A stretch of 64,000 nucleotides of DNA, from NCBI GenBank assembly GCA_964395095.1, contig CAYMZZ010000001.1, forward strand, positions 310,001-374,000, given 5' to 3'. Numbering within the stretch: position 1 is the stretch's first letter; each line of letters opens with the position of its first letter. Below the pieces are notes generated by a model. That model did not search any database, was not told the DNA's origin, and saw only the letters and a list, made by a program, of their open reading frames with translations. Shown one piece after another: positions 24,777-33,255 of the stretch. This stretch comes from CAYMZZ01 sp964395095. Lineage in GTDB: Bacteria > Bacteroidota > Bacteroidia > Chitinophagales > Chitinophagaceae. The translations under genes and the position numbers were made by a program.

Positions 24777-26492
24777 ATGAAAAAGAATTACTGGATCATT
24801 CTGTCCATGCTCCTGGCCTTTTCCTGCAAAAGCCCGGCGCCTTCTTCTCAACTTTCGTATGATGCCTATAATTATGAAGTAAGCAAAAGGGCGCTCAGCG
24901 AAAAGGGGGCGGTGGTTTCGGCACATCCCCTGGCAACGCGCGCGGGAATTGAAATGTTGAAGAAAGGCGGCAATGCGGTAGACGCGGCCATTGCAGTACA
25001 ACTCGCCCTGGCCGTGGTGTATCCAGCCGCCGGCAATATAGGTGGCGGCGGATTTATGGTGGCCCGACTTTCGGATGGAAAGCTGGTAACCATCGACTAT
25101 CGGGAAAAAGCGCCCCTGAAATCGCATCGCGATATGTATATCGACAGTACGGGTACGGCTCGTACCGACTGGAGCCAGGATGGGCATTTGGCCTCGGGTG
25201 TGCCGGGCACCGTTGCCGGATTATTTGAATCGGCCCAATATGGCAAACTGAAATTTGAAGAACTGATTGAACCCGCCATTGCTCTCGCCGAACATGGATT
25301 CACCCTTTTGGAAAGCGAGGCCAATTCGCTGAACCGGCTGCAGGAAGGCTTACAACAATTCAACAGTATGCCTTCTGCTTTCCTGAAAGCCGAAGGTTGG
25401 AAAAAAGGCGATACCCTGGTGCAAAAAGACCTGGCCGCAACCCTGCGTCGCATACGCGATAAGGGTGCCGCGGGATTCTATGAGGGAGAAACGGCCAAAC
25501 TGATTGTGGAAGAAATGCAGCGGGGAAAAGGACTGATCAGTTACGAGGACCTGAAGGCCTATAAAGCCACTCCGCGAGAGCCACATGTTTTTTCCTATAA
25601 AGGCTATAAGGTAGTTGGTATGCCCATGCCCAGCAGCGGAGGTTTACTCTTGCAGCAAATGATGCAGATGCTGCACGGAAAAGATATTGCCTCCATGGGT
25701 TTTCATTCGCCGGAAGCCGTGCAATTGATGATTGAAGCCGAAAGAAGGGCTTATGCCGATCGCGCTAAATATATGGGCGATGCGGATTTCTACCCTGTTC
25801 CCGTTAAGGAATTAACCGACAGCCTTTATCTCGCTCGGCGTATGCAGGATTTTATACCGGGCAGGGCTGGCGACAGTCGCCTGATTCAACCGGGTGTTGT
25901 AAACGGCAAGGAATCGGAAGAAACCACGCATTTGAGCGTGGTGGATGCCGAGGGCAATGCGGTAGCCGTTACTACTACCCTCAATAATGGCTATGGCAGC
26001 CTCACCGTGGTAGGCGGCGCGGGTTTCTTTTTGAATAATGAGATGGACGACTTCAGCATCAAACCCGGCGTACCCAATATGTACGGGGCAATAGGCGGTG
26101 AAGCCAATGCTATAGAACCCGGAAAAAGGATGCTCAGCTCCATGACGCCAACTATTGTTTTACGCGACAACAAGCCCTATATCGTTACCGGCACACCGGG
26201 CGGCACCACTATTCCCACTTCCGTCTTTCAAACCCTGCTGAATGTACTGGAATTTGGCTTGAGCCCGGAAGCGGCGGTAAACCAGCCCAAGTTTCATCAC
26301 CAATGGCTGCCCGATACCGTTTTGCTGGAACGCGATTTCCCTGAATCCACCGCCGAAAAGTTGCGTGGAATGGGCTATAAAACCCTGCAGCGTGGCGCTA
26401 TTGGCCGAACAGAACTGATCATCATACACCCGGATGGCAAAATTGAAGCCATTGCCGATAAAAGAGGCGATGATCATGCCGAAGGTCTTTAA
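24777..26492 (+). CDS. ggt: Gamma-glutamyltranspeptidase, lipoprotein form
   Basis: A 571-residue Ntn-hydrolase precursor that cuts gamma-glutamyl bonds, for example in glutathione. The signal peptide ends in FSC, so Cys17 is probably lipidated, placing the enzyme on the periplasmic face of an envelope membrane. The autoprocessing site is EETTHLSVVD with the likely nucleophile Thr383. Other family motifs are GGNAVDAAIAVQLALAVVYPAAGNIGGGGFM and the small-subunit GSLTVVGGAGFFLNNEMDDF. The gene stands alone. Confidence 0.95.
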   Translation: MKKNYWIILSMLLAFSCKSPAPSSQLSYDAYNYEVSKRALSEKGAVVSAHPLATRAGIEMLKKGGNAVDAAIAVQLALAVVYPAAGNIGGGGFMVARLSDGKLVTIDYREKAPLKSHRDMYIDSTGTARTDWSQDGHLASGVPGTVAGLFESAQYGKLKFEELIEPAIALAEHGFTLLESEANSLNRLQEGLQQFNSMPSAFLKAEGWKKGDTLVQKDLAATLRRIRDKGAAGFYEGETAKLIVEEMQRGKGLISYEDLKAYKATPREPHVFSYKGYKVVGMPMPSSGGLLLQQMMQMLHGKDIASMGFHSPEAVQLMIEAERRAYADRAKYMGDADFYPVPVKELTDSLYLARRMQDFIPGRAGDSRLIQPGVVNGKESEETTHLSVVDAEGNAVAVTTTLNNGYGSLTVVGGAGFFLNNEMDDFSIKPGVPNMYGAIGGEANAIEPGKRMLSSMTPTIVLRDNKPYIVTGTPGGTTIPTSVFQTLLNVLEFGLSPEAAVNQPKFHHQWLPDTVLLERDFPESTAEKLRGMGYKTLQRGAIGRTELIIIHPDGKIEAIADKRGDDHAEGL

Positions 26493-26536
26493 CGAATTCC
26501 TAATTGCTGATAGGTTAATGTTATAAATGTATCGAA

Positions 26537-27079
26537 ATGAATTCACCTTCATTCCTTTCTTCCTGCATCGCACGCATCCGCTATTACAAACAACTGGCCG
26601 ATCAAAGTTTTGCGCAATTGAAAGAAGCCGATTTTCACTACCGCGCTTCCGATGTCGACAACAGCATTGCCGTAATTATACAGCACATGTCGGGTAATAT
26701 GCTCAGCCGCTTTACCGATTTTTTAACCAGCGATGGAGAAAAGCCCTGGCGTAACCGCGACCAGGAATTTGAAGAAAGGGGGCTTGGCCAGTCGGAATTG
26801 ATGGAGGCCTGGAATAAGGGATGGGATCGTTTTTTGGGAACTTTGAATTCCCTGGAAGAGGCAGACCTTGATAAAGAAGTACAGATCAGGGGAGAAAAGC
26901 TGCGGGTGATGGATGCCATCATTCGCCAGATGGCGCATTATCCTTACCATATTGGGCAGATCGTGCATATTGCCCGGCAAATCAGGGGAGAAGAATGGCA
27001 ACCCCTCTCCATTCCCCGGGGTGGATCGCTTGACTATAATCAACAACCCGGTAGCAAGGATCCCGGGCTGGGCAGGTAA
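26537..27079 (+). CDS. DinB-like / DUF1572 protein
   Basis: A 180-residue four-helix protein. The motifs IIQHMSGNMLSRFTDFLTSDGEKPWRNRDQEFEE and RQMAHYPYHIGQIVHIARQI match the DUF1572 branch of the DinB superfamily. Three His (in IQHM, AHYPYH) could bind a metal. Some family members have thiol-related activities but nothing here points to a substrate. The gene is 44 nt from ggt. Confidence 0.85.
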   Translation: MNSPSFLSSCIARIRYYKQLADQSFAQLKEADFHYRASDVDNSIAVIIQHMSGNMLSRFTDFLTSDGEKPWRNRDQEFEERGLGQSELMEAWNKGWDRFLGTLNSLEEADLDKEVQIRGEKLRVMDAIIRQMAHYPYHIGQIVHIARQIRGEEWQPLSIPRGGSLDYNQQPGSKDPGLGR

Positions 27080-27236
27080 AGCTTGGAATTTCAGGCTTAT
27101 TTTATTTTCTTTACGCCCTGATCCCACCCCGTACCTGCCAACATGGTATGTCCGCCGGTCGCTCCTGTGTTATTACACCCCTGATTTACAGCTATTTTGC
27201 CACCAAACGAACCGGTCAGTCCGGCCCATAACACTT

Positions 27237-27917
27237 ATGAATCTTCGTTCCATCATTTGTATTTTATTCCTGGCTTCTCAACCAGGTTGGGCCCAGGCCC
27301 AAAGTAGTTTTGGCATTTTTGCCGGACCACAGGCTACCAGCGCCAAATACACGCAAGATGGCCAAAAACAGGAAACCTCCTCCAAGTATGGGTTTCAGTT
27401 GGGAGCGGGTTGGAAAATCCCTTTCGACAACCAATTATATTTCACCCCCACCGCCTTTTATAGCATGAAGGGATATAAGGTGGATCTCACGAGCCCGGCT
27501 TTCCCCCCCGACCCGGAAGCCGTGAATAATGATCTTCGGATGCACAGTCTTGAGCTGGCTTTCCTGCTGCAATATGACCTGGGGAAAGCAGCCAATCACT
27601 TCTTTATCAAGGCAGGACCATCCCTCGACTTTCAAATCATGGGAAAAGAAAAGTTTGAATTGAAGAATGGTTCCCGGCGTGAACAAGACCTGGTATTTGG
27701 ATTTGGCGAATATGGACGCTATGCGGCCAGTTTTCTTTTTCAACTGGGATATGAAACACCATCGGGTTTATTTGTGTACGGACAGTATACCCATGGCGTG
27801 GGAAGTTTCAACAATGCAGATGGCGGACCCAAAATTTTGCACAGAGGATTAGGTATTTCGCTCGGCTATTATTTTAATAAGAAAAAGATTGTACTGGATA
27901 CACGCAATCGTCAATAA
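27237..27917 (+). CDS. Small outer-membrane beta-barrel (PorT-like) protein
   Basis: A 226-residue protein from ATG 27237 with signal peptide (cleavage AQA/QS). Alternating strands such as FGIFAGPQATSAKY, GFQLGAGWKIPF, LYFTPTAFYSMKGYKV, HSLELAFLLQYDLG and GLGISLGYYF suggest an 8-strand barrel of the OMP_b-brl_2/PorT type common in Bacteroidota. The frame is open upstream to 26913, overlapping the DinB gene, but only this ATG gives a signal peptide. Confidence 0.85.
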   Translation: MNLRSIICILFLASQPGWAQAQSSFGIFAGPQATSAKYTQDGQKQETSSKYGFQLGAGWKIPFDNQLYFTPTAFYSMKGYKVDLTSPAFPPDPEAVNNDLRMHSLELAFLLQYDLGKAANHFFIKAGPSLDFQIMGKEKFELKNGSRREQDLVFGFGEYGRYAASFLFQLGYETPSGLFVYGQYTHGVGSFNNADGGPKILHRGLGISLGYYFNKKKIVLDTRNRQ

Positions 27918-28260
27918 ATCGCTGTTTATTGAAATACAATAGCCTACGCAATTTCCGGGTAAATAATTATAGGCCGTGACAATTTTCAAAGAACTTGTGC
28001 TGCATAAGAAACGCATTAAAATCCACCTGTTTTTCCACAAATAAAAAAAAGACGATTTGCTTGTTTCATGAATTGAAGTATCTTTATCCCCTGACCCACT
28101 GGATATGCAAAGGGTGTTCTTCATACACCCCATCAAATATCTCCCGGGCTATGGCTTAGGTTTATGCTATAACCCAATATCCTCCACAAGATCAAGTTGG
28201 CCTTAATATCCTGAATTTCCAATTCAGTAACTTATTCGTATACCAATCCAAACAAAGAAA
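27918..28260. other. 343-bp non-coding leader region
   Basis: AT-rich region before the giant secreted protein. A weak promoter may be TTTG 28056-28059, a 19-nt spacer, then TATCTTTA 28079-28086 (one mismatch from TAnnTTTG). A 6-bp hairpin GGGTGT/ACACCC is at 28112-28130. A start there would give an untranslated leader of about 170 nt. No gene seen. Confidence 0.35.
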
Positions 28261-31200
28261 ATGGTCGGGATTCTAATGACGTGTACCTATCGGAAGCAAG
28301 TATTCGTATGCCTTATCTTATCGCTGATGTTCTTAACGGCATCAGCACAAAACGCCATTGTAACAGAGAACGCTCTGGCAGGCAGTCCCAAATCAGAATG
28401 GGACGTGAATGGCGCCGGCGACCTCAGCATTCAGGGTTTTGCCACCGACATTAGCGTAAACAAGGGCAATCGTATCCATTTCAAAATTGATACCGATGCC
28501 AGCAATTATACCATTACCATTTACCGCCTCGGTTATTATGGTGGACTGGGCGCCCGCAACTGGGGCTCAGGCGTCATTACAGCCAGCTTGCCCCAAATCC
28601 AGCCCGATCCCATCGAAGATCCGGTTACCGGTATTGTCGACTGCGGCAACTGGGCTGAATCCGGATACTGGGATGTGCCCGCCAATGCGGTGTCAGGATA
28701 CTATATCGCGCTCTTGCGCCGTACGGATAACAATGGCAAAAGCCATATTCCCTTTATTGTGCGGGACGATGCCAGCACGGCTGATATATTCTTTCAGGCA
28801 TCCGACGCTACCTGGCAGGCGTATAACGCTTATGGCGGCAACAGCCTTTATATAGGCACTACTTCTTTTCCTAATGGTCATGCCGTTAAGGTAAGTTACA
28901 ACCGTCCATTTGTAACTCGCGACGGAGGCGGTGGCGGAGGAGCGGAAGAAGACTGGATTTTCAATGCCGAATACCCCATGATCCGGTTCCTGGAGCGAAA
29001 TGGCTATGATATCGCGTACACCACCAACCTTGATATGGCACGCGATGGATCAAAGATCCTGCAGCATAAAGTATTTCTTTCCGTTGGGCATGATGAATAC
29101 TGGTCGGCCGAGCAGCGCACTGCCGTGGAAAACGCCCGCGCTGCTGGTGTTCATCTCGCATTTTTCAGCGGCAATGAAGTGTACTGGAAAACCCGCTGGG
29201 AGAATAGTGTCGATGGTAACAACACCCCCTACCGCACCCTGGTTTGCTATAAAGAAGGTGACCTCGGCGAGATCTTCTGTGGCAATAAATGTGACCCCAG
29301 TCCTGTATGGACGGGTTTGTGGCGTACACCCAGCGGAGAAGGTTTTGGAGGTAACAATCCCGAGAACTCTCTAACCGGACAAATCGGCTGGGATTTATTT
29401 ACTACTTCCCTGCGTGTGCCATCCACCTATCGCAACCTGCGTTTCTGGCGTAATACCTCTGTGGCCAGTTTGGGTGGAGAAGCTGAAAAAGTATTCCCGG
29501 ATGGAACGCTTGGTTATGAGCTGGACTTTGAGCAATCGACTTATGCCTCCAGTTATCCGGCTGGTCGCATTCGGCTTTCCCGTACCAATGTAAACGGTAA
29601 AATTCATAAGCTTTCCCTCTATCGCCACAGCAGTGGTGCACTGGTATTTGGTGCCGGCACCGTGCAATGGTCATGGGGGCTCGATGGTGTCCATGACCGG
29701 GGTGACGAAGACCCGGATCCGGATATGCAGCAGGCCACCATCAACCTGCTGGCCGATATGGGTGTGCAACCCGAAACCCTGATGGCTGGAATGGTGGCGG
29801 CAACGCAAAGCACAGATAACACGAAGCCAATTTCCATCATCACCACGCCGCTGGAAGGAGCGACCATTCCCGTAAATCAAGCCATTACCATCCAGGGCAC
29901 AGCCTCCGATAACGCACAGGTAGCAACCGTCGAACTCTCGCTGGATGGTGGTGCAACCTGGCGGGTAGTAGCCGAAGGTAATTCGAACTGGCAATTTGCC
30001 TGGACGCCCAGCACGCAGGGTCCGGTTGTGATTAAAGTAAGGGCCGTAGATGATTCGGGTAATATAGAAGACGAAGGCACCGCCCCCGCTGCTAATGCCG
30101 TGAATGTAACGGTTGGGCCTCCCGCACCCCCCAATTGCCCCTGTTCGGTATTTGAAACCTCCCAATCGCCGGCTCTCACCAACCAGCAGGATGCAGGTGC
30201 GGAGAACGGAATCGTATTGGGTATGCGTTTCAAATCGAATGTAGATGGATTTATCAATGCCATCCGCTTCTATAAAAGCAGCCTCGATGTGGGCACCCAT
30301 ACGGGTAAGATCTGGTCTGATAATGGAACCCTCCTTGCCGAAGTGACTTTCGCAAGCGAACCCGCCACCGGATGGGTTGAACAGGCACTGGATGTGCCCG
30401 TCGCGATTACCGCCAATACATTATATGTGGTTTCCTACCATAGTCAGCAAGGTTTCTATTCCAAAACCAATGACTATTTCAGCGTGGAGATTCTAAATGG
30501 CCCGCTAACCGCAACAAAAGACGGGCCACCCAACGGCTCCAATGGCGTATACCTCTATAATGCCAACCATAATTTCCCAACGGAAAGTTTTCAGGCAGAC
30601 AACTACTGGGTTGATGTCGTATTCAACACCACCGCCGGCCCTGATGTGGATCCCCCGGGTATCAGCAGTACGAAGCCCATTCATGAATCCACCAACTTTG
30701 CGGTAACCGGAAGCCTCACCGTTCGCTTCGACGAGCCGATGGATGTAGCTACCCTTAGCAGCAGTACGCTGGAATTGCGTGATGCAGCTAACTCCCCTGT
30801 TGCCACTACCGTAAGCTATAATGCCGGTACTCGCACGGCAACCGTTACACCCGGTGCAAGCCTGACTTATAGTTCCGTTTACAGTCTCACCATCAAGTCT
30901 GGTGTTTCCGGTGTGAAAGATCTGGCCGGTAATGAGCTGGCGGCCGATTCCGTGATTAGTTTCTCCACAGTAGATCCGCCGCCGGGTAATCCTGGTGAAG
31001 GTCCGGGTGGTCCGATCCTGGTGGTGCACAGCGCCGCCAATCCCTTCAGCCGCTTCACCGCTGAGATCCTGCGCGCCGAAGGTCTCAATGAATTTAATGT
31101 ACTCGATATCTCGGCCGTGGATGCCAACGTGTTGCTGAATTATGATGTGGTCATCCTGGGAGAAGTGGCGGTAGATGCCGCTCAAGCTACCCTGTTTAGT

Positions 31201-33216
31201 GATTTCGTAGATGCCGGCGGAACCTTTATCGCCTTCAAACCGGACAGTGATCTGGAAACCCTGCTGGGTATCACCAACGCGGGTGGCTCACTTTCCGACC
31301 AATACCTGCTTATCAATACCGGACATCCCATGGGAGATGGACTGGTGAATGAAACTATACAATTCCACAGTGCCGCCAATCAGTATAACCTGAATGGCGC
31401 TGTCAGCCTGGCAACGCTTTATTCTAATGCCTCCACGGCAACCGCTTTCCCGGCCGTCACCCTTCGCGAAGTGGGCGCCAATGGTGGTAAAGCCGTGGCC
31501 TTTGCTTACGATTTGCCTAAATCTATCGTGTACACCCGCCAGGGCAATCCTGCCTGGGCCGGCCAAAAACGCGATGGCACCAGTGGCCCCATCCGCTCCG
31601 ATGATATGTTCTTCGGCACTAATGGCGATCCCGACTGGATTGATTTCAATAAAGTGGCCATACCTCAGGCAGATGAACAGCAACGCTTGCTGAGCAATAT
31701 TATCATCAAGGGTAATCTTCACCGCAAGCCCCTGCCTAAATTCTGGTTCCTGCCACAAGACTTTAAGGCCGCCGTGGTGATGACGGGTGATGACCATCTG
31801 AATGATGGCACAACCGGGCGTTTTGAAATTCAAAAAACGCTGGGACCCAACACACAGCAAGATGTAAAAGACTGGAAAGCTGTTCGCAGTACTTCCTATA
31901 TTTTCAATAATACGCCCATCACCGACAGCGAAGCGGCCGCATTTGAAGCGCTGGGATTTGAGATCGCTTTGCACCCCGACACAGATTGCGCCAACTGGGA
32001 TGAATCCAGTCTGAATGGCTTCTTCAGTGCACAGATACCTCAACTGTTGAGCCAGTTGCCCAGTATTTCGGCACCGGTCACCAACCGTACGCATTGCCTT
32101 ACCTGGAGCGATTGGGCGAGTCAACCCAAGGTTTCGGAACAAAACGGAATCCGTCTCGATGTAAACTATTATTACTGGCCTGCCGCCTGGGTGCAAAACC
32201 GTCCGGGTATGTTCACCGGCTCTGGAATGCCCATGCGCTTCGCCGACCTGGATGGCTCGCTGATAGATGTGTACCAGGTAGCCACTCAGTTGACCGATGA
32301 ATCGGGCATCGACTATAGCCTGCATATCAATTCCCTGCTCGATAAAGCCCTCGGTGCAGAAGGATATTATGGTGTGTTCTGTGCCAATATGCATACCGAC
32401 TCGGCACAGCATATCGGATCCACCACCATCATCAATGCCGCTTTGGCCAGAGGGGTACCGGTAATTTCCGCCCGCCAGATGCTCAATTGGCTCGACGGAC
32501 GCAACGGCTCATCCTTCAGCAACCTAAGCTGGAATGCGAATGAGCTGAGCTTTACCATCAATGCGCTGATCAATGCTTATAAGATGCGCGCCATGCTGCC
32601 CCTGCTTTCAGAAGACGGTATACTGACGGCCCTTACCCGCGACGGCCAGCCCGCTACCTATACCGTACAGACCATCAAGGGTACACAATACGCCTTCTTC
32701 GATGCGACCAATGGTAACTATGTGGCCACTTATGCTGCCGTGCAGTTTGCCAATATCAATGGGAGTGTTACCTTGCAGGGTCGTCCGGCCGCTCCGAACG
32801 CCCAGTGGGAAGTACCCGTAACGGTGGATATTTATGCCAATGGCAATAACTCCACTCCTGCTTACACCTATAACGTAACCACGGATCAGAGCGGCAACTT
32901 CACAATCTCCAATATTCCCGCAGGCACCTATACCGTTGCCGTGAAAAATGCGCATACCCTGAAACGTGTACTGGCCGACCAGGTACTTGTTGCCGGCAAC
33001 AATGCCCTGAACTTTGGTACGCTGCGGGAAGGGGATGTAACCAATAATAATGTAATCAATTTGTCAGACCTGGGCCTCCTTATTTCGAGCTATAATAAGA
33101 TACTGGGAGATCCGGCATACGTACCAAATGCGGATTTGAATGGCAACGGAGTGGTGAACCTGGCAGACCTTGGACTTTTGATCAGTAATTACAATCAAAT
33201 CGGACAGAACCCCTAA
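28261..33216 (+). CDS. Giant secreted multidomain protein with C-terminal dockerin
   Basis: A 1651-residue protein. Signal peptide 1-29 (ASA/QN). About 30-505 resembles the N,N-dimethylformamidase beta-subunit family (FLSVGHDEYWS at 272-282). An Ig-like domain (522-618), a DUF4082 domain (628-792), a Big_5 Ig-like domain with FDEPMD (795-904), a ThuA/GATase-like fold (918-1085), a polysaccharide-deacetylase-like region (1160-1450; VVMTGDDH 1172-1179, LHPDTDC about 1238) and a regulatory-like beta-sandwich (1495-1585) follow. The last 61 residues (1591-1651) are a type I dockerin: two Ca-loop helices, LSDLGLLISSYN and LADLGLLISNYN, each after D-x-(N/T)-x-N-x-x-x-N-x-x-D. No T9SS sorting domain. 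A cohesin gene follows 39 nt later. The substrate is unknown. Confidence 0.88.
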   Translation: MVGILMTCTYRKQVFVCLILSLMFLTASAQNAIVTENALAGSPKSEWDVNGAGDLSIQGFATDISVNKGNRIHFKIDTDASNYTITIYRLGYYGGLGARNWGSGVITASLPQIQPDPIEDPVTGIVDCGNWAESGYWDVPANAVSGYYIALLRRTDNNGKSHIPFIVRDDASTADIFFQASDATWQAYNAYGGNSLYIGTTSFPNGHAVKVSYNRPFVTRDGGGGGGAEEDWIFNAEYPMIRFLERNGYDIAYTTNLDMARDGSKILQHKVFLSVGHDEYWSAEQRTAVENARAAGVHLAFFSGNEVYWKTRWENSVDGNNTPYRTLVCYKEGDLGEIFCGNKCDPSPVWTGLWRTPSGEGFGGNNPENSLTGQIGWDLFTTSLRVPSTYRNLRFWRNTSVASLGGEAEKVFPDGTLGYELDFEQSTYASSYPAGRIRLSRTNVNGKIHKLSLYRHSSGALVFGAGTVQWSWGLDGVHDRGDEDPDPDMQQATINLLADMGVQPETLMAGMVAATQSTDNTKPISIITTPLEGATIPVNQAITIQGTASDNAQVATVELSLDGGATWRVVAEGNSNWQFAWTPSTQGPVVIKVRAVDDSGNIEDEGTAPAANAVNVTVGPPAPPNCPCSVFETSQSPALTNQQDAGAENGIVLGMRFKSNVDGFINAIRFYKSSLDVGTHTGKIWSDNGTLLAEVTFASEPATGWVEQALDVPVAITANTLYVVSYHSQQGFYSKTNDYFSVEILNGPLTATKDGPPNGSNGVYLYNANHNFPTESFQADNYWVDVVFNTTAGPDVDPPGISSTKPIHESTNFAVTGSLTVRFDEPMDVATLSSSTLELRDAANSPVATTVSYNAGTRTATVTPGASLTYSSVYSLTIKSGVSGVKDLAGNELAADSVISFSTVDPPPGNPGEGPGGPILVVHSAANPFSRFTAEILRAEGLNEFNVLDISAVDANVLLNYDVVILGEVAVDAAQATLFSDFVDAGGTFIAFKPDSDLETLLGITNAGGSLSDQYLLINTGHPMGDGLVNETIQFHSAANQYNLNGAVSLATLYSNASTATAFPAVTLREVGANGGKAVAFAYDLPKSIVYTRQGNPAWAGQKRDGTSGPIRSDDMFFGTNGDPDWIDFNKVAIPQADEQQRLLSNIIIKGNLHRKPLPKFWFLPQDFKAAVVMTGDDHLNDGTTGRFEIQKTLGPNTQQDVKDWKAVRSTSYIFNNTPITDSEAAAFEALGFEIALHPDTDCANWDESSLNGFFSAQIPQLLSQLPSISAPVTNRTHCLTWSDWASQPKVSEQNGIRLDVNYYYWPAAWVQNRPGMFTGSGMPMRFADLDGSLIDVYQVATQLTDESGIDYSLHINSLLDKALGAEGYYGVFCANMHTDSAQHIGSTTIINAALARGVPVISARQMLNWLDGRNGSSFSNLSWNANELSFTINALINAYKMRAMLPLLSEDGILTALTRDGQPATYTVQTIKGTQYAFFDATNGNYVATYAAVQFANINGSVTLQGRPAAPNAQWEVPVTVDIYANGNNSTPAYTYNVTTDQSGNFTISNIPAGTYTVAVKNAHTLKRVLADQVLVAGNNALNFGTLREGDVTNNNVINLSDLGLLISSYNKILGDPAYVPNADLNGNGVVNLADLGLLISNYNQIGQNP
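33031..33213 (+). other. Dockerin-encoding segment
   Basis: Encodes residues 1591-1651. Loop 1 is D-V-T-N-N-N-V-I-N-L-S-D and loop 2 is D-L-N-G-N-G-V-V-N-L-A-D, giving ligands at positions 1, 3, 5, 9 and 12; loop 1 has Thr at position 3. Near-identical helices (SDLGLLISSYN, ADLGLLISNYN) give the two-fold symmetry typical of type I dockerins. Confidence 0.85.
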
Positions 33217-33255
33217 ATAGAAAACAAAGTGTTAACAACCAAACTAATCACCAAA

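Noticed and set aside
31288..32412. 374-codon minus-strand ORF opposite the giant dockerin protein
   Set aside because: It lies wholly within a coherent multidomain gene on the other strand and has no domain of its own.
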